Shown here piece by piece: positions 7,163-14,350 of a stretch of 24,939 nucleotides of DNA. The notes below the pieces were generated by a model. The model saw only the letters and a list, made by a program, of their open reading frames with translations, had not been told where the DNA came from and ran no database searches. The number at the start of each line of letters is the position of its first letter. Within the stretch, counting starts at the first letter, position 1. This stretch comes from a virus: IMG/VR virus record IMGVR_UViG_3300033143_004758, positions 1-24,939 of that record; one strand, 5' to 3'. Made by a program: the position numbers and the translations under genes.

Positions 7163-7177
7163 ATTTTAATAAGTTAT
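7141..7177. repeat. Perfect 14-bp inverted repeat around the P4 -35 element
   Basis: Forward arms ATAACTTATTAAAA (7141-7154) and TTTTAATAAGTTAT (7164-7177) are perfect reverse complements, with a 9-base centre holding the -35 element. There is no GC-rich stem or following T tract, so an operator fits better than an intrinsic terminator. It begins 6 bases after the stop codon of the cysteine-rich gene and could also protect that transcript's 3' end. Confidence 0.75.
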
Positions 7178-7182
7178 TACTT

Positions 7183-7650
7183 TTAATTACCACATATAGT
7201 AATAGGTGGTTCAGTATAATCACATGTACAATCAACATTACAAGTACAATCAACATTACAAGTACAGTTATAATCACACTTACATTTATTTAAAGCTTCA
7301 TTTATACCACTTTGTAAATGGTCAGAACGAACTTTAGTTATATCTTCTCCAACAGCATAACTTAATGTTATAATATTAGTAGACCAACCACTTTGGTACA
7401 AAGTATTTATATGAGTTTTAAGGTCATTAAAATCATCAGATTCAATATCATCACTTATATTTGGTGATAATAATCCAGATGGTCCTCCACCAAGTCTTGT
7501 ATATCCAAGTTCTACAGCTGCTATTAATTCGTTAACATGAGATGCTCTAATTATATCACCAATACTTATTGATGTAAAACTATATGAATTAGAACATGAT
7601 GCTATATTATTTGTGCACTCAATATTATTACAGTATCCAACACACGCCAT
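7183..7650 (-). CDS. Cysteine-rich protein, candidate substrate of the adjacent radical SAM enzymes
   Basis: 155 residues with 13 cysteines. Four lie at the N-terminus (3, 7, 12, 19) and nine at the C-terminus (123, 125, 129, 131, 135, 137, 141, 143, 153), the latter as CxC blocks three residues apart: CKCDYN, CTCNVD twice, CTCDYT, then ITICGN. The middle has no cysteine. It contains a segment IRASHVNELIAAVE (34-47) and a weaker second copy VRSDHLQSGINEAL, a His-x-x-Glu-Leu type motif I have seen in repeated form in phage structural and secreted proteins. The ATG at 7650 follows GGAGG and overlaps the radical SAM stop (TAATG), so production is coupled to the enzyme. It could be a ribosomally made peptide precursor, a metal-binding tip protein, or a disulfide-rich virion protein. 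No signal peptide is evident. Confidence 0.8.
   Translation of the reverse strand: MACVGYCNNIECTNNIASCSNSYSFTSISIGDIIRASHVNELIAAVELGYTRLGGGPSGLLSPNISDDIESDDFNDLKTHINTLYQSGWSTNIITLSYAVGEDITKVRSDHLQSGINEALNKCKCDYNCTCNVDCTCNVDCTCDYTEPPITICGN
7226..7261. repeat. 18-bp tandem repeat encoding CTCNVD units
   Basis: The forward unit GTACAATCAACATTACAA occurs twice without mismatch (7226-7243, 7244-7261), followed by a decayed third copy. It encodes the hexapeptide repeat of the cysteine-rich tail. The exact identity at DNA level suggests recent expansion. Confidence 0.85.
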
Positions 7651-8828
7651 TATTTTTCCTCCTTTATTACAGAAGCCAAAGCTCTATGAATTTTTCCAAT
7701 TATTTTATAATATTTACATAATACTGGTTGAGATGTATAATCATAAAATTTATCATAAAAATTATTTTTTTGACTATTAATATATTTTACAATATTACAT
7801 CTTAAACAAATAGTTGATTCACATGTCTGACATTCATTTATATTTATTTCACTTTTAAACTTATAAAAATTATCTTTTATGTTATTTATAAGTTCTTTAT
7901 TTCTTATATTATAAAAACAAAAATCTTTTTTGTTTTTTGATGACATTGCACCATGACAATAATATACTTTTCCATTTATATCTATACATGACATTCCACG
8001 ACCCACACCACAATTTAATTTTTCCCCAGAATTAAACCATGATAATAAAAATCTATTATTTTTTTTAAAAAAATCTAATTCCTTTATTGATATATCAATA
8101 AGTGATTTTTCTAAATCATCAACATATGATTGATTATCAATTACATTAAAATAATCTAATGTAGGTGAGTATCCAATTTCTTTACCATATTTATAATATA
8201 AATCACAAAAATCACCCCATACTTCTGGCATATGTTTAATACCATCATATGTTAACGTTGCTTTTATATTAAATAAAATACCTTCATTATGTAATATTTC
8301 AAAAGATTTTCTAACTATTGTTGAAGTTGGTTTTCCTTGTTTATCTAATCTATAAATATCATGTAACGGTAAACCATCATAAGAAACTTGTACTTTTATT
8401 TTTTCTGTATTTCCTACACATTTCTTTTTATTAAGTTCTTTAAGTATGGGTAAAATTTTATTTATTCTTGAACCATTTGTATATATAAAAAAATTTACTC
8501 TTTCATTATCTTTAAACTCATCTGTAATTATTTTTAATAATGGAATATTTAATGTAGGTTCACCACCCCAAAAATCTATCTTTAAACCTCTAAATGTTAG
8601 TTTGAACCATTTATTATTAAGAATAGAATATATTGTTTTTATTAAAATATCTGGATTTTTACTTAAAAAGTTATTTCTAATTTTAGTATGGTCACCTTCA
8701 AAACAATAAGAACAATTAAAATTACATTTATCAGTTAAATTAATTTCAAGACTATATGTACCCATACTAGATTTTTTTTGATTAATAATTTCAATAACAT
8801 CTTCTTTAAAGTTTAATTTTTTTTGCAT
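7650..8828 (-). CDS. Radical SAM/SPASM peptide-modifying enzyme, adjacent to the Cys-rich protein
   Basis: 392 residues. The radical SAM [4Fe-4S] motif CxxxCxxC is CNFNCSYC (C35, C39, C42). GGEP (88-91) is the SAM-binding motif of beta strand 2, and YTNGS (116-120) follows. The C-terminal third is a SPASM domain for auxiliary iron-sulfur clusters: cysteines at 273, 281 and 291 in CGVGRGMSCIDINGKVYYC, then CQTCESTICLRC (333, 336, 341, 344) and C371. Length and layout match anaerobic sulfatase-maturase/RiPP-maturase relatives, which modify peptide side chains through a 5'-deoxyadenosyl radical. The start overlaps the preceding 76-residue gene by 16 bases with a weak ribosome binding site, and the stop overlaps the Cys-rich gene start. 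The substrate is not proven; the coupled Cys-rich protein is the best candidate. Confidence 0.9.
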   Translation of the reverse strand: MQKKLNFKEDVIEIINQKKSSMGTYSLEINLTDKCNFNCSYCFEGDHTKIRNNFLSKNPDILIKTIYSILNNKWFKLTFRGLKIDFWGGEPTLNIPLLKIITDEFKDNERVNFFIYTNGSRINKILPILKELNKKKCVGNTEKIKVQVSYDGLPLHDIYRLDKQGKPTSTIVRKSFEILHNEGILFNIKATLTYDGIKHMPEVWGDFCDLYYKYGKEIGYSPTLDYFNVIDNQSYVDDLEKSLIDISIKELDFFKKNNRFLLSWFNSGEKLNCGVGRGMSCIDINGKVYYCHGAMSSKNKKDFCFYNIRNKELINNIKDNFYKFKSEININECQTCESTICLRCNIVKYINSQKNNFYDKFYDYTSQPVLCKYYKIIGKIHRALASVIKEEK

Positions 8829-9043
8829 TTATCAAACTCATTTATTATTTTTTCTTTAATTACAATTTTTTTTGCATATTCATTGATTTCACTTATTATT
8901 TTTTCGTCAACTACAATTTTTTCTAAATATTCTTTGCTTTTTGCTAAAAGATATACTGCAAATTTTTTATCTATTTTTTCAAAATGCATAGCTGCATTAT
9001 AAAGATTTAAAACACCTTGATGTATTGAATAATTTTTATCCAT
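8813..9043 (-). CDS. Small helical protein between the two radical SAM genes (76 aa)
   Basis: 76 residues, no family recognised. It is highly charged and predicted helical throughout (GVLNLYNAAMHFEKIDKK, then repeated (V/I)xEKIIxE segments). A single cysteine lies in the terminal FDKCKKN. GAGGGG lies 6 bases before the ATG at 9043; the 5' end overlaps the upstream radical SAM gene by 8 bases and the 3' end overlaps the next by 16. This tight coupling suggests a partner in the same pathway. It does not look like the winged-helix peptide-recognition domain (RRE) that often accompanies such enzymes, as it seems to lack that fold's beta strands. Confidence 0.7.
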   Translation of the reverse strand: MDKNYSIHQGVLNLYNAAMHFEKIDKKFAVYLLAKSKEYLEKIVVDEKIISEINEYAKKIVIKEKIINEFDKCKKN

Positions 9044-10079
9044 TATTTCCCCTCACATTATTATAAATATTATATACTTCTGTCATCCAAAATTTATTAC
9101 TTTTAAATTTATTGTTTATTTCTATTATTTTATCTGATAATATTTGATATATTTTACATAAATTACTAGATAAACCATTTTTTATTTCTTGTTGCAAACA
9201 CATATAATTACAATATGAATTTATACTACATATATCACAATTTTTACTAAATGTATTCGATAATTTATTGATTTTTTTAATATTTTTTTCAACATAATTA
9301 TTTCCATCATAAAGAACATATGAATCATTTGTTAAAAATCTAGCACATGGATATACTTTACCATCTATTGAAAATGCTACACCATTATTACCAGCGAAAC
9401 ATCTTGTTTTATTCATATCATGCAAAGTACTTTCTATCATTAGTGATAAGTTATACTTTATTAATCCTGGTAAATAATTTTTACTCTTAGCAAGAAATTT
9501 AATATAAGATTTTATTAATTTATTTAATTCTATTTTAAATATTTCAACATCTTTATCTTCCCATATATTATCTCTTACAATTTTAAAATTAGGTAAAATA
9601 TTAAAATGCTCTATCATATACTCATAATTTTTTGACATTTCAATATTTTTTGGAGTAACACATACATTTACATTATTAACTAATTTTTTTATTAAATTTA
9701 ATTTTTTAATATATAATTCTAATTTTTCACTCCACAATCCATCAAATGATATGCTAGTATTAATATTATTTTTTTTTATATAATCAACTTTATAATTATC
9801 TAAAAGGGTTCCATTTGTTAAAATATTTAAGGTACAATTTTTATCATTTTTTACATATTCATTTATATATTCAATTAAATTCCAATTAAGAAGTGGTTCG
9901 CCTCCAAATAAATCTAAATTATATTTTTGTTGATTATATTGATTTAAAAAATAAGGTAAGTTTTTATGATAGTGATGTTTAAATGTATCTTTGGTCATAA
10001 AAATATCATTATTATTCATATAACAATAATCACAATGTAAATTACATTTTTCAGTAATAACAAAACAAGCAGTAAACAT
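9036..10079 (-). CDS. Radical SAM/SPASM enzyme, first gene of the cassette
   Basis: 347 residues from the ATG at 10079, chosen because AAGGAGAG lies about 6 bases upstream. The frame stays open 27 codons further back, but that stretch is the GNVT repeat of the fibre gene read in another frame (MVMLLVMLL). CxxxCxxC is CNLHCDYC (C12, C16, C19), very near the N-terminus; FGGEP is at 58-62 and LTNGT follows. The SPASM part has CFAGNNGVAFSIDGKVYPC, then CDICSINSYCNYMC and a last C in NLCKIYQ. It is clearly diverged from the second radical SAM enzyme, so the two probably catalyse distinct steps or act on distinct substrates. It follows the short fibre gene by 13 bases, placing the cassette in the tail-fibre transcription unit. 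Confidence 0.9.
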   Translation of the reverse strand: MFTACFVITEKCNLHCDYCYMNNNDIFMTKDTFKHHYHKNLPYFLNQYNQQKYNLDLFGGEPLLNWNLIEYINEYVKNDKNCTLNILTNGTLLDNYKVDYIKKNNINTSISFDGLWSEKLELYIKKLNLIKKLVNNVNVCVTPKNIEMSKNYEYMIEHFNILPNFKIVRDNIWEDKDVEIFKIELNKLIKSYIKFLAKSKNYLPGLIKYNLSLMIESTLHDMNKTRCFAGNNGVAFSIDGKVYPCARFLTNDSYVLYDGNNYVEKNIKKINKLSNTFSKNCDICSINSYCNYMCLQQEIKNGLSSNLCKIYQILSDKIIEINNKFKSNKFWMTEVYNIYNNVRGNNG

Positions 10080-10092
10080 ATTAACTCTCCTT

Positions 10093-10446
10093 TTAACTAT
10101 ATTGAGCAACTGTTGCTGTTCCAGTAACATTACCAGTAACATTACCAGTAACATTACCAATTAAATTTCCTCTAAATGTTACAGCATATATATTTTTAAA
10201 TCTTAAAACTGGTGTTCCTATACTATGTGTATCATCTATATCTGGTGATGAGTCACCGTCAGTTTCAACAAATTGACCAAAAGTTGAGTCAAGAACTCTT
10301 ACCCATGCAGAATCAGTACCAAAATAAAATGACTCTACGTCTTCAATATACACCAATCTACGTTCATCACTAGATGCCCAAGATGGTAATGTAGTTAGTG
10401 ATTCTGCAAAAAATGCACCTTTCATATCTATTCCATGATAATCCAT
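10093..10446 (-). CDS. Short tail-fibre-type protein with GNVT repeats
   Basis: 117 residues. The N-terminal part has ERRLVYIEDVESFYFGTD, a pattern common in phage fibre proteins. It is followed by IGTPVLRFKNIYAVTFRG and then GNLIGNVTGNVTGNVTGT, the collagen-like or trimeric-strand repeat often placed near fibre tips. The ATG at 10446 overlaps the preceding stop (TAATG) and follows GGAGG. It ends at VAQYS soon after the repeats, whereas relatives usually continue into a distal receptor-binding or chaperone domain. It may therefore be a shortened fibre or a small trimeric tip, with the radical SAM cassette placed just behind it. Confidence 0.75.
   Translation of the reverse strand: MDYHGIDMKGAFFAESLTTLPSWASSDERRLVYIEDVESFYFGTDSAWVRVLDSTFGQFVETDGDSSPDIDDTHSIGTPVLRFKNIYAVTFRGNLIGNVTGNVTGNVTGTATVAQYS
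10121..10156. repeat. Three perfect 12-bp tandem repeats in the fibre gene
   Basis: The forward unit CCAGTAACATTA occurs three times in a row, with a decayed fourth copy after. On the minus strand it encodes repeated Gly-Asn-Val-Thr. Confidence 0.9.
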
Positions 10447-10805
10447 TACTTAATTTCCTCCAAATTTTTAATTTTATTTTCTATTTTTCTTTGTATTTTA
10501 CATAATTCATCGTTAAAAGTTAAACATTTTAACTTAAATCTATCTTTAACTTTTTTATTTATTTTTGCTTTATTTATTTCTACGCCTTCATTTTTTAAGC
10601 AAAAGTCAAAAAATAATTTACTTCTTTGATTTTTCCTAAAATTTATATTAAGATTATCTATCATTTTAATAATATCAGAATTAAGATTATATTCATTAAT
10701 TATTTTTTTTACTTCATTAGTATTTTTTGTATACTTATCTGTAAGTTTTATTGTGTATGATCTAAACTCATTTATATTATTTTCAAGATATTTATTAAAT
10801 CTCAT
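10446..10805 (-). CDS. Small helical protein of unknown function (119 aa)
   Basis: 119 residues, very rich in Lys, Asn and Ile and apparently helical throughout (KVKDRFKLKCLTFNDELC; ends IENKIKNLEEIK). Two cysteines are near the C-terminus. No family recognised. It sits between tail-fibre genes, starts at the stop of the preceding paralogue and ends in TAATG with the next fibre gene. Its low-complexity, strongly AT-driven composition differs from the Gly/Ser/Thr-rich fibre genes around it and resembles the radical SAM region. It could be a fibre-assembly chaperone, by position only. Confidence 0.65.
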   Translation of the reverse strand: MRFNKYLENNINEFRSYTIKLTDKYTKNTNEVKKIINEYNLNSDIIKMIDNLNINFRKNQRSKLFFDFCLKNEGVEINKAKINKKVKDRFKLKCLTFNDELCKIQRKIENKIKNLEEIK

Positions 10806-10807
10806 AA

Positions 10808-11605
10808 TTATCCAACTATTGTTATATGGGCAGCAATATCATCAAATATCCATATTCTAATACTATTTGTATTATTAGGTATTATTTTGTAAGGTTTAAA
10901 TAATTCTTTATTTGTATCATCATATATTTGAACTAATGGATATAATTCTTGAAAATTATGAATAAAGTCATCATAATATACGTCACCAGAAGGCGTCCAT
11001 GATAAACTGCTTCCACTTACTTCAAAACTTATTGCTACTCCACCAGAGGCTGTAATTGTAGGACTTTGTGCTGAAGCAAGTACTGACCAAAGGTCATTTA
11101 TAAGATCATTACTAACAGACTTATTATAAGTATCATCTGATGAATCATAAATATCAACAGGTAATATATTATGTAAATTTAGTGTTTCTGCTGATAAATC
11201 TTTGTGTGTTTCCCAATTATATGCTGTTTGATTACTTACTAATTTATTTTTATAAGAATAATCAGTTGGTTGGCTATCGCCTTCATTAAAATCTTCAAAT
11301 TTATAAACTTTATGAAATATTTCAATATTATCTATTTCACCAATTATACTACTAGCGCTAGTACTCCATGATATTTTCATTCTTTGGTCAGGGTTATAAT
11401 TATTACTACTTTCATATTGATCTTTTATATAAAATTCAAATATACCTTTACTATCAGTAATTATAGGTTGAGTTATATTTACACTTGATTGATTATATAT
11501 TAATAATTCATTAGATGTGCCTGCTCCATAAATATAAACATCAGCATCTGATACTGCTTTTCCTTCACTATCTAATAATGTATACCAAAAATGTTTCAAT
11601 GACAT
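10808..11605 (-). CDS. Tail-fibre/adhesin-type protein, paralogue 2
   Basis: 265 residues. It aligns along its whole length with the preceding 260-residue protein: an N-terminal Ig- or prealbumin-like domain (WYTLLDSEGKAVSDADVYIY), a middle segment KNKLVSNQTAYNWETH / YNKSVSNDLINDLWSVLAS, and a C-terminal module with HNF, PLVQIYDD and a final ITIVG. A similar C-terminal module recurs in the larger tail proteins here. AGGAG lies 7 bases before the ATG at 11605. Likely an accessory fibre or baseplate decoration protein arisen by tandem duplication; its exact place in the virion is unknown. Confidence 0.75.
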   Translation of the reverse strand: MSLKHFWYTLLDSEGKAVSDADVYIYGAGTSNELLIYNQSSVNITQPIITDSKGIFEFYIKDQYESSNNYNPDQRMKISWSTSASSIIGEIDNIEIFHKVYKFEDFNEGDSQPTDYSYKNKLVSNQTAYNWETHKDLSAETLNLHNILPVDIYDSSDDTYNKSVSNDLINDLWSVLASAQSPTITASGGVAISFEVSGSSLSWTPSGDVYYDDFIHNFQELYPLVQIYDDTNKELFKPYKIIPNNTNSIRIWIFDDIAAHITIVG

Positions 11606-11614
11606 AATTTTCTC

Positions 11615-12397
11615 CTATCCTATAATTGTTACTACTACTTTATCATTAGTACTCATCCATAATTGTATTCTATCAGTATTTATAGATTTAATTTTATATG
11701 GTTCAACTGTTTCATTTGTTGCTGTATATCTAACTTGAACTATTGGGTATCCATTTCCTATAAAATGGTCAAGATTTGAATAGTATAAATCTCCATCTAC
11801 TGTCCAAGTATCTATTTCATGTTTTTTTACTATTGCTGCTGAAGCTGTTATACTTACTGAACCACCACTAGTTAATACACTAAATACATAATTCATTAAA
11901 TTGTTACTCACAAGTTTATTATATGTTATATCAGTATCATTATAATCTACTGCAGCAAAATTATGGGGTCCTTCTGTTGCATTCATTGAAATATGACTTT
12001 CCCAACTATATGCTAATTCATTACTTATAAGTTTATTTCTTACTGATCTATTTTGACTTATATTATCTGTTTCATCAACTTGAAATACTGTTGGGTAAAT
12101 ATCTATTTTATCTATTACTCCAGTAGCAATACCAGCTTTTGACCATGTTAATTTAAATTTTTGACTGGCTTCATATCCACCAGTATTTTCTAACTCATCA
12201 CCAAACCACACTTCAAAAAATCCATTTGAATTAGTTTTAAGTTCTGCAACTGATGTTGTTGTTGTTGTACCAGCTGTTGGATGTAAAAAAACTTCAGCTT
12301 CTGTTGTACTATCAGCCAAATAAAATCTAATTATAGCATTTTCAACTGGTTCTCCATCTTCATTTACAATATATTGCCAATAATGTATTCTAGCCAT
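11615..12397 (-). CDS. Tail-fibre/adhesin-type protein, paralogue 1
   Basis: 260 residues, paralogue of the next gene. Corresponding landmarks: WQYIVNEDGEPVENAIIRFY, RNKLISNELAYSWESH, YNKLVSNNLMNYVFSVLTS, PIVQVRYTATNE and the terminal VVVTIIG. The N-terminal pattern of a beta-rich domain with a 'D-GEPV-A-I' turn is that of Ig/carboxypeptidase-regulatory-like folds used in phage fibres. GGAG lies 8 bases before the ATG at 12397. The two copies differ at many positions, so the duplication is old. Confidence 0.75.
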   Translation of the reverse strand: MARIHYWQYIVNEDGEPVENAIIRFYLADSTTEAEVFLHPTAGTTTTTSVAELKTNSNGFFEVWFGDELENTGGYEASQKFKLTWSKAGIATGVIDKIDIYPTVFQVDETDNISQNRSVRNKLISNELAYSWESHISMNATEGPHNFAAVDYNDTDITYNKLVSNNLMNYVFSVLTSGGSVSITASAAIVKKHEIDTWTVDGDLYYSNLDHFIGNGYPIVQVRYTATNETVEPYKIKSINTDRIQLWMSTNDKVVVTIIG

Positions 12398-12411
12398 ATT
12401 AATTCTCCATA

Positions 12412-14241
12412 TTATTCTGTTTTTTCAATTCTATAAAACATTCTTAAATTTATATTTGCTGGTTTAAATAATGGACTACATAGAGTATAAAACATTATAT
12501 CGTTATCTTCATTAAATAAACCAATTTCTGTTATTGTTAAATCTGTTATTGAACTTATAACAAATTCAATTATATAATGTGTTCCGCTATCATTTTCATA
12601 TACGCTTTCATATGCACCACTTAAAGTAATTGATTGTATATCATTAGCTCCAGCAGGATTATACTCTTGTTGTATACCATTTCCAATTTTCCAATATCCT
12701 AAGTTTTCGCTAATACCAATACCAGTTATATCATCTGGATTTGTTTCTATAATAAATGTTTTTGGTAAATAAATAAAATTAGCTGAACCAACTGTTGATA
12801 TTGGAAAAGCAATAGTAGCTGAGTTAGGAGATGTTAAAGTAATATTTTCTGGACTTATAACATCACCAGCGTCATCAAAGCATTCAATTATTAAACCACC
12901 AGCATCTAGGTTATGGTTTATGTACCATGTGGCTGGTATAGTATTAGTCATAACCCAATCAAATTCAAATTTTCCTGTTACAACTGTTGATGTAACTAGA
13001 ACTGTATATTCTGTATCATTCCAATTAAATCCAGTTTCTATTGTATTCCAAGATTGATCTGTTGTTGTTGAATCTGAATATACATGTACACCATCTTCTC
13101 CAACATCTATTACTTGTTGACAATAACCACCTGTTGTTTCTGCTGTATATTCGGATGTATCTCTTATTTCATAAGGTGGTGACCAACTACCCATCCAATT
13201 ATTATTAGGAGGAGTAAATCCATATGTACTTATATCCCATATTGCATTATTCCATGAAATATAACTACTTGCTTGTTGTATTGGATTATATACAACTAAA
13301 ACTTTACCTAAACCTGTACTAAAATCAACTCTCCACATACGATGACTATGTACAGTTCTATAATAAATTTCACCATTTAATTCTACTATTCTTGAAATTG
13401 GTGATGTACTACCAGTACTATGAACAATTAGATTTGATGTACCATCAAATGCATAAATAGATGTAGCATATTGATGATTATATACTACACCATTTGCTTG
13501 TGCTATATCTTTACTATCACTATGATCATAATATACAACTGTACCAGTAGTAAGCCAAGTGTTACCCATTGTTTCATCCCATTTTAAACATTGATTAGAT
13601 GAACCATAAAGTTCATTATTATATATAAATAATCTTTCAACAGTATTATAACTACTATATTGATCAGCTGCTAAATCCCAATCATCAACATCATTCCATC
13701 TTAATAAATATCCACCTTTTGTGTCTCCCCAATTAGTACATCCATATAATCTATTTTTAAATACTATTAAATCATATATATATGAACAATTATCATATTT
13801 ACCAGCTTTTAATGTCCATGCACTAACTTCATCCCATTCATAAAGTATTCCATCTGATATAGTATAAATTTTATTATTATATTCAACTAAAGCATATAGT
13901 CTATCAGTACCAGCAGAAGTAGGTGTACTTGCCATTTCTGTCCAACTACCAGCACCTGATGTACCATTCCATTTTAGCATTCTACCACCAGAAACAATAG
14001 GTGAACTAAACCAACCAGTACCAATATACAATTCATTATTATAAATCATTTTTGATATAATACCTTCATCTAATAACATTTGATTTGGATAATAATATAC
14101 ATTCCAACTACCATTATTACCAGTACTAGGTAAATAAGATGTTACTGTTGAGTATCCATCATTTAATTCTGTCATTTCAGTAAGATTATTAAATTTAACT
14201 AATGCTCCAGATGGTAATCCAGCAGAACCAGTAATAGTCAT
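12412..14241 (-). CDS. Beta-propeller tail protein, probably the C-terminal part of the giant tail protein
   Basis: 609 residues from the ATG at 14241. Residues about 60-330 contain repeats of the form L-x-x-YNN-x-(I/L)Y ... LxxW(N/D) (YNNKIYTISDGILYEWDE, YNNELYGSSNQCLKWDE), a Kelch-like propeller. Near 437 is a WYINHNL module with IIECFDD and P. The C-terminus has LTITEIGLFNEDNDIMFY, typical of phage fibre proteins. The ATG has only a weak AGG upstream, and the same frame stays open with protein-like codons back to about 14375 (WNKASKHSQFDTLITYED). It therefore seems to be the continuation of the 1649-residue gene after a +1 frameshift near 14351-14375. Confidence 0.75.
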   Translation of the reverse strand: MTITGSAGLPSGALVKFNNLTEMTELNDGYSTVTSYLPSTGNNGSWNVYYYPNQMLLDEGIISKMIYNNELYIGTGWFSSPIVSGGRMLKWNGTSGAGSWTEMASTPTSAGTDRLYALVEYNNKIYTISDGILYEWDEVSAWTLKAGKYDNCSYIYDLIVFKNRLYGCTNWGDTKGGYLLRWNDVDDWDLAADQYSSYNTVERLFIYNNELYGSSNQCLKWDETMGNTWLTTGTVVYYDHSDSKDIAQANGVVYNHQYATSIYAFDGTSNLIVHSTGSTSPISRIVELNGEIYYRTVHSHRMWRVDFSTGLGKVLVVYNPIQQASSYISWNNAIWDISTYGFTPPNNNWMGSWSPPYEIRDTSEYTAETTGGYCQQVIDVGEDGVHVYSDSTTTDQSWNTIETGFNWNDTEYTVLVTSTVVTGKFEFDWVMTNTIPATWYINHNLDAGGLIIECFDDAGDVISPENITLTSPNSATIAFPISTVGSANFIYLPKTFIIETNPDDITGIGISENLGYWKIGNGIQQEYNPAGANDIQSITLSGAYESVYENDSGTHYIIEFVISSITDLTITEIGLFNEDNDIMFYTLCSPLFKPANINLRMFYRIEKTE

Positions 14242-14350
14242 AAGACCTGGGTCTAATCCTGTAGTGTCAAGTAATCTTAATTGATGAGTACGACGTTGTT
14301 GACTGTCTTCATAAGTAATTAATGTATCAAATTGTGAATGTTTTGAGGCT

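Noticed and set aside
7141-7177. The 14-bp inverted repeat as an intrinsic terminator
   Set aside because: The stem is almost pure AT and is not followed by a T tract; it surrounds a promoter -35 element instead.
7226-7261. Short regular repeats considered as a CRISPR-like array
   Set aside because: The units are 18 bp, directly abutting with no spacers, in frame with a coding sequence.
8446-8709. Plus-strand open frame opposite the second radical SAM gene
   Set aside because: It is antisense to a gene with clear catalytic motifs and has no ribosome binding site.
10080-10160. A 27-codon N-terminal extension of the first radical SAM enzyme (MVMLLVMLL...)
   Set aside because: It is the fibre GNVT repeat read in another frame. 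The ATG at 10079 has a strong AAGGAG site and leaves the CxxxCxxC motif at the usual distance from the N-terminus.
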